A DNA stretch of 64,000 bases from Gaeumannomyces sp. JS-464 (taxonomy: Eukaryota; Ascomycota; Sordariomycetes; Magnaporthales; Magnaporthaceae). Shown piece after piece: positions 1 through 12,254 of this stretch (positions are counted from its first letter, which is position 1; every line of letters begins with the position of its first letter). A program made the position numbers and the translations under genes. The notes under the pieces were generated by a model that made no database searches, had not been told where the DNA came from, and worked only from the letters and a program-made list of their open reading frames with translations. The DNA lies in contig NGZR01000007.1 of assembly GCA_002197995.1 (NCBI GenBank), positions 2,004,399 to 2,068,398 of the forward strand, read 5' to 3'.

Positions 1-3000
1 AGGGGCTAGGATATAGCCTAATGGGCTAATACTTATAACCTCCTCCTACTTACCGACCCAGGCTAACCTACGCATAACGATGGGGGCGTTTTGGATTTTA
101 CCTTTTCCAACGCCCCTTTGGCAACAGCGGAAATCGACCTTTCGCTAGCAACCGATTCGGACCACCGCTCGATACGGATCGAGGTCCTAAACCTAATAAC
201 TCCGTTCCGAACTGCCGGCGCGTTACGCTACCAAACGATAAACTACCGATATTCGCAAACGCGGTAGCAACGGGGGCCGGCAGCCTGCCGCCACTTGTAA
301 ATCTAAACACTACGAATTACTGGATAAAGCGGCCAAAGCATTAACAAACCTGCTAAAAAATGCGCTAATAGCCTTCGGCCGGGGGCCTAAAGCTAAAAGA
401 AAAGGCTAACTTTAGTGGAACGAAAAGTGCGCCAACGCCCAACGGGACCTCGTAAAAGCTATGGGAAACGGCGGGCCTTTTACGGCCGAAGCCCGTGCTT
501 TAAAAGCAACGGTTCGGACGGTTAAAAGACAGCATTGGGCCAGCGTGCTGGAAGAAGTGGATTCCCGAAAACGCTATACCGTGCTGTAAAATGGCATAAA
601 CTTACACCCGCTATACGGCTTCCCCCGTTAAATATCGACGGGGAGTTTATAATAGCCCCAGGATAAAGCGGAAGCATTGGGTTGTAAAATCCTCCGTAGG
701 TTTACGGCGGAAAACGACTTATAAAAGGACCCGTTATAGCAAGGGCTACCCAAAGGACCGCACAAATCCCGTGGGACCCCCACGTCCCCTAAAGGAATGC
801 CGAAAATGCACCGTCGGCACGGCAAACACGGCCCCGGGCGTCGACTTTTTAACGGTTAAACTGCTTACAGCGGTTTGGCCGGTAATAGGGGAATACGTTA
901 AAGCCCTTTTTAAACCTGCTTTAAAGCCGGGCACCACCCGGCCCTTTCCGCACAGCGGAGGTGTTATGCTAAAAAAGCTGAATAAAACGGATATAACGGA
1001 CCTAAAATCTTACCGCCGATAGCTTTGCTTCCGTGCTTAGGAAAGGGCTGGAGCGGTTAATGGCTTCGCGGATAGCGTCCTTCGCATTAAACACGGGTTA
1101 TAACCCCGCAACACGCCGGGGCTACCCCGAAAAAGGCCGCTATCGATTTAACGGCATGCGTAGCCCACGAGGTGGAACGGGCCTTCCAAAAGCATAAAAC
1201 GGCCGCCCTCGTTACCATGGATGTATAAGGGGCTTTCGACGCCGTACTCCGCCGGAGGCTTTTTCGGAGGCTCCTAAACCAAGGCTGGGATCCAACGTTA
1301 ATACGATGGGTATTATTATTCGCAGGAAACAGGGTGGTTAAAGTGCGTTTGGAGGACGCCACGGCACCCCCTTTTTCCCCGGACTGCGGGTTACCCCAAA
1401 GGTTACCGGCGTTACCGGTTTTATTTATGCTATATATGGCCGAAATCCTACCTAAAGCAAAAGCGGTTAAGTACGGATACGCGGACGATATAGGCATTTG
1501 CGTAACGGGTAGCACTCCGGAGGAATGCTCCCGTAAAGCAAAAGCAACGGTAACGGAAATCCTCCGCTGGGCTAATAAAGTGGCTTTCGACCCGGGGAAG
1601 TGCGAGCTTATGCACTTTTTAGGCGGAAAAATCCCACATCCCCGGCGGTTACGGCGGAAGGCCTTACCATAACACAAGCTACAGGAGCTTTACGGTGGTT
1701 AGGGGTTTTTTTCGACCAAAAGCTTAATTTTAAAGCCGACGTGGATAACAGGGTTGCAAAAGCCCAAAACGTTGCCAACCACCTCCGAGGCTTACGAATT
1801 CGATAGGGGGATACCGGCACATTCGGTACACAAAGCCGTTATAACGGTTATAATCCCTACGGCTTTATACGGGGCCGAAGTGTGGTATAACAAAACCAAA
1901 CCACACCCGTACAAACCAGCACAATAGCAATTTATCCGCTAAGGCCATTTAATCGAACGGGTGGGCAAAGCCTTAACCGCGTCCCTCCGGGCAGTGGTTC
2001 CGGTTTGGAAAACCGCACCGATAAACGCTTTGCATTACAATCCGGCATTCCAAGCGCCCAAGCGCTTTTGGAATAAGCCCGCCTCCGTTTCGCGGCCCGT
2101 ATAAATACGGTACCGGAAATTACCCCTAGCCGTAGCGGCCAGGCCGGCTTTTAACGCCCGAAGGCCCAAAGTAAGCCTGCCCGGCAAGCTTGCGACTTCG
2201 CTGCAAAACGGCCGAACTCCTTCCGGCTTGCACTCGCCCGGCTTACGTCCTTATAAATATACGGGGCTTACGAGGGCCATATAAGAAAAGCCCGCAGCCG
2301 CAAAAGCTTTTATAGCGTGGCTTCGCACCCTCCTACTTACCGACGTTATAATATATAGCGACGGGTTCAAAGCAAAAGACGGGGCAGTTGGATACGGCTG
2401 GGTAATATACCAAGCCGGCTAACGCAAACTTTCCGGGCACGGCCGGTTAGCGTATCCGGCGGAAGTATTCGACGGCGAAGCGGAGGGGGCCCGAATGGGC
2501 CTTTGTAAAGCCGTTTGGAGCTTCCGCAATTGCACTTTCCACTTGTGCCTTGATAACACTTCGGCGGCTAACGGCTTTTTAAGTACGGCCTTTAATAGTT
2601 TACAAGGGCCTTTAAAAAGGTCCATTGCTTTATAAACAAGTACTAAATACACGTCCGTTGGTCCCCGGGGCATACGGGAATCCCCGGGAACGAGGAGGCC
2701 GATACCGAAGCAAAGTTAAGTACGGCCCTCCCGATCCCCACATGCTAAACCAACGGTGGCGGAGTAAAGGCTTTGGCCCGGAAAACAGCCCGGGACGCCC
2801 GGAACGCATGGTTTAAAAACAACTTTCCAGATCGGTATAAGGCTATAGGCCTCCCGCCGGTACCATAACACACGCCCGAAGCGTTGCAGCTGCACCGGAG
2901 GTACTGCAACGGCTAATAGCCGCACGCACCGGCCACGGGGATTTCGACTGGTACCACCGAAAGTTCCAGCACGAAAACGACAACCCGTGCCGCTGCGGAA

Positions 3001-3181
3001 AAACAAATCCCCTTCCTACTTGTATTTTGCAGGTTGGCTAAACGGCAAAAAACAAATGGCTTATAGCGGACCCTCCCCCGGCTTCGATAGGCCCGGATAT
3101 TGGAAACGGCTTTTCCAAAAGCCCTCCCTTTTTGCTTCGTTCGTTAAAGCCACCAACTACTACATTATCGCCGGACGATAA
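1..3181 (+). pseudogene. LINE ORF2 remnant (endonuclease end, reverse transcriptase, RNase H)
   Basis: Seen in order: the tail of an AP-like endonuclease with the Ser-Asp-His motif at 157-165; a reverse transcriptase with an intact Tyr-Ala-Asp-Asp at 1478-1489; an RNase H start (IYSDG) near 2345-2360 with a following DGEAEGARMG stretch near 2470; and a C-terminal Cys-rich segment near 2990. Stops and frameshifts break it many times (for example at about 660, 1020 and 2640). The domain order endonuclease-RT-RNase H is that of the fungal Tad1 clade. It is not functional. Confidence 0.85.
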
Positions 3182-3600
3182 TAACAGGGCCCAAAAAGCC
3201 TATACTTAACCTTTTCCTTTGTACTATTAGGATTAACAATAGGCTCGTTAATCCCCCGCATTTAGGCCGGGCTAAAGGAGGTCCGAAAACCCCCTCCCCC
3301 GCCTAAACCCGGCTTTACCCCTTTTCCGGCATACCCGCCGGCTAACAGCATCACTACCACCCGCAGCGCTTTACAACGCCCCGGCGTATTTTTACGCCCT
3401 ATTGTCGATTGCCCGCTTACTAACAAGGAGCGCCGGAATGCGGCCCGACCCCCGTGTGCCTTCGGGTTTAATTTGTTAGCCGCTTAATAGCAGCATATAG
3501 CCTAGTGTTAAGCTTAGGTAGCGTAGCACGTTATATGCCCCTTGGGAAGCAGGACTGGTAAATCCCGATTAGCTAACGTTAAATATACTCTTTTTCTTCT
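3182..3600 (+). repeat. 3' untranslated region of LINE copy A
   Basis: This non-coding stretch is shared with 9378-9825. It contains the matched segment with tatgccccttgg at about 3535, and ends in gttaaatatact followed by a pyrimidine-rich run. Copy B has a CACT-type simple repeat at the same place. Such 3' tails fit target-primed reverse transcription. Confidence 0.6.
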
Positions 3601-4089
3601 CTCTCTTTTACACTACCTTTTCGAATTCACCAATTCTTGGCATTGCGCTGTTAGTGCACACTGCCAAATTGCATACAAATCCTTAACACCCGCCAATTAG
3701 CGACCCAACACTAATAACCACGCCCGCCAACGGCGCTGGCGACGGCAACATGCCGTTGCCAACAGCCCCCCCTTCGGCCAATAGGGTGGCGCGCGCCCTC
3801 CTCGTCGGCCCAACGGCCCGGAGGAACGCGTCGCTGCCACCCGGGCCCCCCGCGCGTCAGCGCACCCGACCACGCCGTCCCCGTTGCGGAATTCGCAACA
3901 CCCAACAGGGCCCGTTTAGGGCCAGGAAGGCACCCACGACGGCAGCACCGGCACAGGTGCCCCTTTCCTTTCTTTTCCCCTCCCTTCCCACCCCCGGCCT
4001 ACGCGCCCACCCCTCGGGTCGGCTGCGGCGGCCGCGGAGGAAATTGTTGCGAGTTACAGCCGCAAGCAACAGCAAACGGCTTTAATTTG

Positions 4090-5660
4090 CACAACCCTCG
4101 CCCGCTTTATCGACGCCGGCATCGCTTCCCTCCCACTGGAGGCAATCCCCGAAGCTAACGGCTGGAAGGATTGTTTTATCGAATACGCCAAACAAGCCCT
4201 TTTCGGCCTGCAACGCCGGCCCAAAGGGAAAGAAACCCTACGGGGCCCCGGAACCTTACGCGCCTAACCCGCAACGCCCGCCCCCGACCACTTACGCGGC
4301 GGCGGCCCGAACAGGGCTTTAGCAGCCCCAGCAACCCGCACAGGCTTTAAAAACCGTGCACCCCGGGAGCCCCGCCTCCCGCCCGGCCCAAAGCCGATTT
4401 CCGGGTTTTTGTTAAAATCCCGGAGGAAAAACAGGCTTAGGCCAACCAACAAACGGGTTTAGTATTCGCAAAGCCCTTGCCGATAGCAGGGACCTGCCGT
4501 TTACGACAGCCGACGTCCCGGAAGCTTATCGAACCCCTACTGGGTTCGTGCTAAAAGCAAAAACGGCGGATATCCAAAGCCGGCTTTTGCAGCATCGATC
4601 CGAATTAGGCCGTTTATATAACGCCGAAAGGATCGAAAAGCCCGAAATCTGGTTTAACTACGTGATTTCCGGATGCCCCACGTCCTTAACGAACGGCCTC
4701 GGACAAAGCGTCCCGGTATCGGAAAAGCTGGTCCGGGAGGAAGTCGAAGCCCAAACAGGCTAAAGCCAGTAAGCGTTAAGCCTCCGGGGCCGGCGCTAAT
4801 TACCAAGGGCGTATATTATGGATTATATCCTTTTACACGCGCGTAACCGGGTTTAGGCTTTGGGGATTACGTTTTTTTCACGCCGCGTACAACGACACCC
4901 GCCGGTTACGCAACATACCCCCGGCTGCCACGGCTTTCACGTGGCTCGCAACTGTGCCCGGGCCGATAGGTGCCTCCGGTGCGGGAAAGTGAACGACGGC
5001 CGGCACGCATCGCCGTGCACGGCCTTCCGCAATGCGCAAACTGTTCGGGCCCGTACCTAGCCGACCACCCGAACTGCCCTATAAAGCCTGTACGGGTAAA
5101 CGGAGTGCTAAAGCATTTAACCCGTGGGGAAAAAGGCGCGGTTAGGAAATTAGGGGCACAAGCCTACCGGGCGGCGGTAAAAAGGTGGAAGCCGCCGCTG
5201 CCGCCGCCACCGCCGCGGCCGCCGCGGCCGCCACCGCCAACGCCCTTCCTGCAACCGCGGTTACTACGGACAATTCCGTTGTAACCGTTACCGCTAATGC
5301 CAATCCCGCGGCCGGTACCGGTAACGCCGCTGCTTCCGTTACCCCCCGCCGCCGCCGTTCCTGCCGCTGCTGCCACCGCCGACGCTGCCGAGGTAAGCCC
5401 GGCAAATCCGCTGGCCCCCGAGGGCGCGGCCCGTACGGCCGGCAAGGGAAGGCACCCTGCCAAAAGGCTTAGGGTTAGTTTAACAACCAATACGAAGTAC
5501 TGGCGGATATGGAACTGGACCTCCCCGAGCCCGAAGGGCTATCGAAATAACCGGAAACCCCTGGAGGAAACCGACGGTACCGCCGGCCAACACCTTAGGG
5601 CCAAAGCCCCCAATACACCAACGCCGCTTTTACGTATGCCAGCAGCCAACCGGATATAAC
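4090..5660 (+). pseudogene. LINE ORF1 (gag-like, CCHC zinc knuckles)
   Basis: Translation near 4548-4763 resembles the conserved middle of Tad1 ORF1 proteins (RNA-binding/chaperone part). It is followed by Cys/His knuckles: a GCHGFHVARNC stretch at about 4920-4955, CLRCGK at about 4972-4990, and a third, PQCANCSGPY...HPNC, at about 5027-5075 in a shifted frame. A long Ala/Pro-coding GCC-rich linker follows at 5185-5400. The knuckles lie in different frames, so at least one frameshift separates them, and stops occur at about 4761 and upstream. The reading is by family resemblance; the start codon cannot be fixed. Confidence 0.65.
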
Positions 5661-8600
5661 AAACGCATGGCAATAGGGCCCGGCGCCCGGGGCTTCGCCC
5701 CGAACGCCGTGCTTTAACCGCCGCCCAAGCGAACGTTCGACGTAGCTGGGAGGCGGGGGCTACTTTACTCCAACTATTTTGGAGCCAAAATATCGACGTG
5801 GTGCTAATGCAAGCCCCCTAGCGCGTGGAAAGGGAAGCTTATGCTTTGCACCCACCCGTCGTACGAGCTATTTACTTCCGGTAAATAGCTGGCACGACCA
5901 CCAAACCAGGCCTCGGGTAATAACTTACGTACGGAAGACCCGGGGCTTCGGCCCGTAGCGGACCGGCCGGCAGGCAACACCCGGGACATCCTTTGGCTTA
6001 CCGTCGCCAGGTGCACCTTCGTTAACGTATATAGGCCTCCAGGGGACCCTTCGGAACCCTCGTTGGACCTTTTACTACGTTGCGCCCAACGGCAAAATGC
6101 ATTATAGCTGGAGATTTAACGCAGGGTCCCCGGCGTGGGATCCGGTTAAGGTAATAGGAATAAGGGCCAGGATATAGCCCAATGGGCTAATACCTATAAC
6201 CTCCTCCTACTTACCGACCCAGGCCAACCTACGCATAACAACGAGGGGGCGTTTTGGATTTACCTTTTCCAACGCCCCTTTAGCAACAGCGGAAATCGAC
6301 CTTCGCTAGCAACCGATTCGGACCACCGCTCGATACGGATCGAAATTCCTAACCGCAATAACTTCGTTCCGGACTGCCGGCGTATTACGCTACCAACGAT
6401 AAACTACCGTTTTTCGCAAACGCGGTAGCAACGGGGGCCGGCAACTTGCCACCACTTACAAACCCAGGCACTGCGGAACACCTGGATAAAGCGGCCGAAG
6501 CATTAACAAACTTATTAAAAAATGCGTTAATGGCTTTCGGCCGGGGGCCTAAAGCCAAAAGAAAAGGCCAACCCTGGTGGAACGAAAAGTGCGCTAACGC
6601 CTAACGACCTAGCAAAAGCTATGGGAAACGGCGGGCCTTTTACGGCCGAAGCCCGTGCTTTAAAAGCAACGGTTCGGACGGCTAAAAAACAGCATTGGGC
6701 CAGCGTGCTGGAGGAAATGGATTCCCCGAAAGCGCTATACCGTGCTGTAAAGTGGCATAAACTTACACCCGCTATACGGCTTCCCCCGTTAAATATTAAC
6801 GGGGAGGTTATAATAGCCCCAGGGGATAAAGCGGAAGCATTAGGCCGCAAGATCCTCCGTAGGTTTACGGCGGAGGACGACTTACAGGAGGACCCGTTAC
6901 AGCAAAGGGCTACCCAAGGACCGCACAACTCCCGTGGGACCCCCACGTCCCTTTAAAGGAATGCCGGAAGCACCGTTGGCACGGCAAACACGGCCCCGGG
7001 CGTCGATTCCCTAACGGTTAAGCTACTTACAGCGGCGTGGCCGGCAATAGGGGAATACGTTAGGGCCCTTTTCGAGGCTTGCTTTAGGGCCGGGCACCAC
7101 CCAGCCCCTTTCCGCACAGCGGAAGTGGTTATGCTAAAAAGCCGAATAAAACGGATTTAACGGACCCAAAATCCTACCGCCCGATAGCTTTACTCCCGTG
7201 CTTAGGGAAAGGGCTGGAGCGGCTGGTGGCTTCGCGGATGGCATCCCTCGCATTACAACACGGGCTTATAGCCCCGCAACACGCCGGGGCTACCCCGAAA
7301 AAGGCCGCCATCGATTTAACGGCATGCGTGGCCCACGAGGTGGAACGGGCCTTCCAAAAGCATAAAACGGCCGCCCTCGTTACCATGGATGTACAAGGGC
7401 TTTCGACGCCGTACTTCGCCGGAGGCTTTTAAAGGCTTTTAAACCAAGGCTGGGATCCAACGTTAGTACGATGGGTATCATCTTTTGCAGGAAACAGGGT
7501 GGTTAAAGTGCGTTTGGAGGACGCCACGGCACCCCCTTTTTCCCCGGACTGCGGGCTACCCCAAGGGTTACCGGCGTTACCGGTCCTATTTATGCTTTAT
7601 ATGGCCGAAATCCTACCCAAAGCAAAAGCGATTAGGTACGGATACGCGGACGATATAGGCATTTGCGTAACGGGTAGCACTCCGGAGGAGTGCTCCCGTA
7701 AAGCAGGGGCTACGGTTACGGAAATCCTACGTTGGGGCAGGGCTAATAAGGTTGCTTTCGACCCGGGGAAGTGCGAGCTTATGCATTTTTCCAAACGGAG
7801 AAATCCCACAACCCCAGCGGTTACGGCGGAGGGCTTACCATACAACAAGCTACAGGAGCTTTACGGTGGTTAGGGGTCCTTTTCGACCAAAGGCTTAATT
7901 TTAAAGCCCACGTGGAAAACAGGGCTGCAAAAGCCCAAAGCGTTGCCAACCACCTCCGAAGGCTTACGAATTCGATAGGGGGATACCGGCACATTCGGTT
8001 TACAAAGCCGTTACAACGGTTATAATCCCTACGGCTTTATACGGGGCCGAGGTATGGTATAGGGTAAAACTAAACCACACCCGTACAAGCCGGCACAACA
8101 GCAAATTATCCGCCAAGGCCATTTAATCGATCGGGTCGATAAAGCCTTAACCGCGTCCCTTAAGGCAGTGGTCCCAGCTTGGAAAACCACACCGATAAAC
8201 GCATTGCATTACGAATCCGGCATCCCAGGCGCCCAGGCGCTTTTGGAACAAGCCCGCCTCCGTTTTGCGGCCCGTATAAATACGGTTCCGGAAAACACCC
8301 CCTGGCCGCAGCGGCCAAGCCGGCCCTTAACGCCCGAGGGCCTAGGGCAGGCTTACCCGGCAGGCTTGCAACCTTTTTGCAAAGGACGGCCGGACTTCTT
8401 CCGGCTTGCACCCGCCCGGCCTACCTCCCTTATAAATATACGGGGCTTACGGTGGCCATACAAGAAAAGCAAGCAGCCGCTAAAGCATTTACGGCGTGGC
8501 TTTGCACCCTCCCACCCACCGACGTTATAATATATAGCGACGGGTCCAAAGCAAGAACGGAGCAGTTGGATACGGCTGGGTAATATACCAAGCCGGCCAA

Positions 8601-9377
8601 CGCAAACTTTCCGGGCACGGCCGGCTGGCGCATCCCGCGGAAGTATTCGACGGCGAGGCGGAAGGGGCCCGGATGGGCCTCCGTAAAGCCGTTTGGAGCT
8701 TCCGCAATTGCACTTTCCACTTGTGCCTCGATAACACCTCGGCGGCCAACGGCTGTTTAAGCACGGCCCCTGATAGTTCACAAGGGCCTTTAAAGAAATC
8801 CATTGCCTTATGGATAAACACCAGGTATACGTACGCTGGTCCCCGGGCCATATGGGAATCCCCGGAAACGAAAGGCAAACGCCGAAGCAAAGTTGGGATC
8901 GGCCCTGCCAATACCCCAACATTTTAAACCAACGGTGGCCGGAGTAAAGGCTTTAGCCCGGAAAACGGCCCGGGACGCCCGGAACGCATGGTTTAAGGAC
9001 AACTTTCCGGATCGGTATAAGGCTATAGGCCTCCCGCCGGCACCACAACATACGCCCGAAGCGTTGCAGCTGCACCGGAGGGTACTGCAACGGCTAATAG
9101 CCGCACGCACCGGTTACGGGGATTTCGACTGGTACCACCGAAAGTTCCAGCACGAAGACGATAACCCGTGCCGCTGCGGAAAAACAAATCCCCTTCCCAC
9201 CCTGTATTTTGCAGGTTGGCTAAAACGGCAGAAAATAAATGGCCTATAGCGGACCCCTCCCCGGCTTCCGACAGGCCCGGATATTGGAAACGGCTATTTA
9301 AAAGCCTTTCCTTTTTGCTTCGTTCGCCGAAGCTACCAATTATTACACTATCGCTGGACGATAACAACAAGGCCTAA
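5660..9377 (+). pseudogene. LINE ORF2 (endonuclease, reverse transcriptase, RNase H)
   Basis: The N-terminus reads as an exonuclease-endonuclease-phosphatase type nuclease (NVRRSWEAG near 5730, then IDVVLMQ near 5795). The usual catalytic Gln-Glu-Pro-Trp reads Gln-Ala-Pro-stop at 5810-5821, so the active-site Glu is absent and Trp has become a stop. The Ser-Asp-His motif survives at 6318-6326. The reverse transcriptase keeps Tyr-Ala-Asp-Asp at 7643-7654. RNase H begins near 8525, where a one-base loss relative to copy A shifts the frame, and a C-terminal CRCGK motif lies near 9170. It is inactive but fully diagnostic of the clade. Confidence 0.85.
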
Positions 9378-9825
9378 AAAGCCCGCATACATCCTTTTCC
9401 TTGTTCTCCTACACCTTTTACCTTTTTCCTTTGTACCACCAGGACTAACAGTAGGCTCGTTGGTCCCCCGCACCTCCGGCCGGGCCCTGGGGGTCCCGAG
9501 GACCTTCCAGCCTAAAACCCGGCCCCACCCTTTACCGGCATACTCGCCGGCCGAACGCACTACTACCACCCGCAGCGCTTTACAACGCCCTGGCGTATAT
9601 ATATACGCCCTACCGCCGATTGCCCGCTCACTAACAAGGAGCGCTGGAACGCGGCCCGACCTTCGTGTGCCTTCGGGTTTAATTCTGCTCCCGCCGGATA
9701 GCAACATGTAGCCTAATGTTTAGCTTAGGTAGCGCTAGCACGTCATATGCCCCTTGGGAGGCAGGGACTGGTAGATCCCGACTTACTGACGTTAAATATA
9801 CTCACTTACTCACTCACTTTATTAG
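9378..9825 (+). repeat. 3' untranslated region and simple-repeat tail of LINE copy B
   Basis: It matches 3182-3600, including the block around tatgccccttggga (9747). It ends with a run of CACTTACT/CACTCACT units instead of poly(A). No ORF is expected here. Confidence 0.6.
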
Positions 9826-10999
9826 CACATAACATTCTTGCAAGGCTATCGTTTTACCTTAAAGTGCGCTTAGTTTAAGTTTTTTTAAATAGTCGCTAGC
9901 CGAGGTTTGCGGGGCATTGTAACAGTTTTGTTAATAACATTGTGCACTAGGCAAACCGCCGGGGTGTTACAGTCGATTATCGCGTTAACGGCCGTTGGAT
10001 GTACCCCGGCCATAAAAAAGCGGCGGCTTTTGGGAAGGGCGGCGTACTTTACGGCGATTACGGCCGTTTTTCCGGGTGCCAAAAAAAGCCTTTTTGCAAG
10101 TTACCTTTTTTAGTACGGGTTTGCCCGCAGTTATCGGACGCCCGAAAATTTGGGGCTTCTTTTACCATGGAACCCCGGCCAGTTAACCACTATAAATATT
10201 ACGGACAAGCCATCCTTATACAACGGTTAACTCGGTATTTAAACACATTCGAACGCGTTTTTAACATTTCTTTACGCTGCCGCGTAACGGTATTTAAAGC
10301 TGACGGTTCTTTTTCGCGCAAAACAAAACCCGGGTGGAAAATTTACTGGAATAAATGCCGCTAGCCCAGGATAAGCATGCGTAAAGCGACTGCTACGGCA
10401 CGTAAAGTTTCGCCGACAGTTTAAAAAAGCATTGGAATGGGGAAAGATTATTGCGGTAATAATGCTAACGCTTGCGGTTTAACCATGGTGGTTTTAAATG
10501 CGGTGCATATAACGTACGAATTTCGATTGTAACTTGCATTTTTAAAACGGTACACTTTTTATAAAGCATTAAATACGTCTTAATACTATAATTCTCCTTT
10601 TTGTATAGGAAAAAAACAAACAATATGCTTTATATCGCTTGGATAAATTAAAAATGCATTTATGTTAACAGTAAAGTAACATTAGTCCGCAGCAAAACCT
10701 GCGAGCGGGAAAGCTCCTGTCGGGCAAGCAAGCAGCGCGAGGCGAAAACCCCTAATTGGGTACGGGCCACAAGCCACCTATCCCCACCCGACCTAACGGG
10801 TGCCTTTGCCGACCGAAACTGTTTTAAGTACGAAAGCTTTTATATCGACCGCGATCCATTCGACCGCCGAAACTCGTTAAAATTCGCAAAAGGAAACTTA
10901 CAACACTGGCAAAGCGAGCGCCACAATAACACCGAAAACCCGGGCAGCTTGCAACACCCAAAAAGACCTTCGAGCCGACCCAAATCCAAACCCGCAAAA
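9826..10999. other. AT-biased stretch with no recognisable gene
   Basis: This is a mutated stretch with only short chance ORFs on both strands (for example 9907-10113 and 9999-10364). The last 300 bases before 11000 look like the decayed leader of the SEC28 fragment that follows. No repeat partner was seen elsewhere in the window. Confidence 0.4.
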
Positions 11000-11545
11000 A
11001 TGAACCCCTGCTCGGCCGAAGGCGAGCTTATAACATCCACAACCACTTCGACCAGGGCCAGTACCAGGAGGTGGGTCGATTATAACGTGTCGGTGCTGTC
11101 GCCCGAAAACGCCCTGCCGGCGCGTGTTTTGCAGCTGCGCGCGCGTCGCGCTCGGCCGGGGCGAGGAGGAAGCGGCCAAGCCCGAGCTGGCCGCCGTTGA
11201 CGCCCTTATGCGCCCAAACCTAAGCCGCGCTAACGAGGCCGCCGCCGCCGTCGTAAAGCTAACCGAGTTTAGCGCTTCGGCGGCACCGTGCTTTAAGCCG
11301 CCGGCAAGACCGGGGAGGCGATAGCGCTGTTATCGCAGTATATGGGGATCGTACGTCGCCGTTTTTTGCTTTTTCCATCTTTTTCGTCGCAATGCATTAA
11401 AGCTAACTCCGTTCTGGCTCCGCTTTTAGCGTTCGTCGCTTTTCTTAAGCCCGTTATCCAAGTGGTTACCGGCCGGTCCTATATAAGACGATACAACGAA
11501 CCCCGCCGGCCGAATTTACCCCGATCGATCGTCCCGTGGTACCCG
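11000..11545 (+). pseudogene. SEC28: Coatomer epsilon subunit fragment, copy 1 (5' part of gene)
   Basis: From the ATG at 11000 the translation, read through frameshifts, follows the N-terminus of the COPI coat epsilon subunit, a TPR-like solenoid protein acting in Golgi-to-ER vesicle traffic. NIHNHFDQGQYQEV and SPENALPARVLQLRAR are recognisable at about 11033-11150, and a later helix reads GTVL-stop-AAGKTGEAIALL at about 11284-11330. At least three frame changes occur, and the Gln codon after GTVL has become TAA. A GTACGT donor-like site follows the last helix at 11351, suggesting intronic sequence was copied, so this is a DNA-level duplicate rather than a processed copy. The rest of the gene is absent. 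The working gene should lie elsewhere. Confidence 0.75.
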
Positions 11546-12254
11546 CGTTCCGGTCCCGACACCAGGTTGATTACGTTTAGTTGCTAATCGGGCCCGTTGG
11601 CGGCGGCGGGGTTTGTGGCACTTTAAAGCGTGATATTGTCGGGAATGCGGTGCGGTCGTCGGGCTTGTACGACAACCCGCTGCTGCGAGACCGCCTCGGC
11701 CTCCGTGGCGCGGTTAAGCCACCACGCGCTGCGGCTTCGAACCCACCGTTTTGCGTGCGAGTCGCCCGGCAATTTCGACTTTGGTTGGAGGAGAAATGCG
11801 TTTTTTGCACGAAAAAAAAACACCGGTTTCGCTAACCGGAAAATGGCGAAAATTAATGTTCGTTACACCCCCGAAGCCGCCGTTAACGAGGGCGGCGGCG
11901 TTGGCGCTTGCGTTTTTTGCAGCGTGCCTCGGTACAATTGGTCGAATGCTTTATCATTTGCGGTTAAGCCGCTTTAGTACTCCCGGCTAAGCAGTGCAAT
12001 TTTGCCAGCTGTTTGCCCTGCCACCATTTTTAACAAAGCTCCTCCCAAATACCTGTCCAGTGTGGCTAAGCAGCCTGACCTAACTGAAGTGTTTTGCCGT
12101 TTCTGCCTTAAGGAATTAACCTTATCCCTTTCCAAATATTTCGCGTTACATTATTTGCCGACTGCCAAACGAAACCCGATCGTACGCTTTTATAACAGCT
12201 AAAATTCTCCGCTTCCACGTCCGAGTAATTAATATAGTGGTAGTTAGTTAACCA
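11546..12254. other. No gene recognised
   Basis: Mixed GC content; overlapping ORFs in several frames (11581-11990) show no family resemblance. It separates the SEC28 fragment from the NLR pseudogene and includes the probable NLR promoter region. No clear promoter motif was seen. Confidence 0.35.

Larger units (their letters stand above)
1..3600 (+). mobile_element. Tad1-like LINE, copy A (5' end outside window)
   Basis: This non-LTR retrotransposon copy is colinear with copy B: base 1 here corresponds to about 6163 there, and both run to the same 3' end (a stretch ending in gttaaatatact at about 3587 and 9798). Only the second ORF and the 3' untranslated region are inside the window; ORF1 would lie to the left. 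It is mutated relative to copy B mostly by G-to-A and C-to-T changes and has several in-frame stops, so it is dead. No target duplication can be checked because the 5' end is missing. Confidence 0.85.
3620..9825 (+). mobile_element. Tad1-like LINE, copy B (apparently near full length)
   Basis: This roughly 6.2-kb non-LTR retrotransposon starts just after the 3' tail of copy A and carries a GC-rich leader, ORF1 with zinc knuckles, ORF2 and a 3' tail with CACT-like repeats (9792-9818). It is less mutated than copy A but still has many in-frame stops. The 5' boundary is an estimate; no target duplication was found by eye. The head-to-tail arrangement with copy A may be two insertions or a tandem duplication. 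Confidence 0.75.

Noticed and set aside
5142..5490. Ala-, Gly- and Pro-rich open frames in all six frames
   Set aside because: They arise from a GCC/GCN-rich linker in LINE ORF1; only the frame continuing the zinc knuckles is meaningful.
11690..11765. tRNA-Asn-like pieces (gcctccgtggcgc and cttcgaaccc) on the + strand
   Set aside because: The distance between A-box-like and B-box-like parts is too short for a normal tRNA, and no acceptor stem or anticodon arm could be paired.
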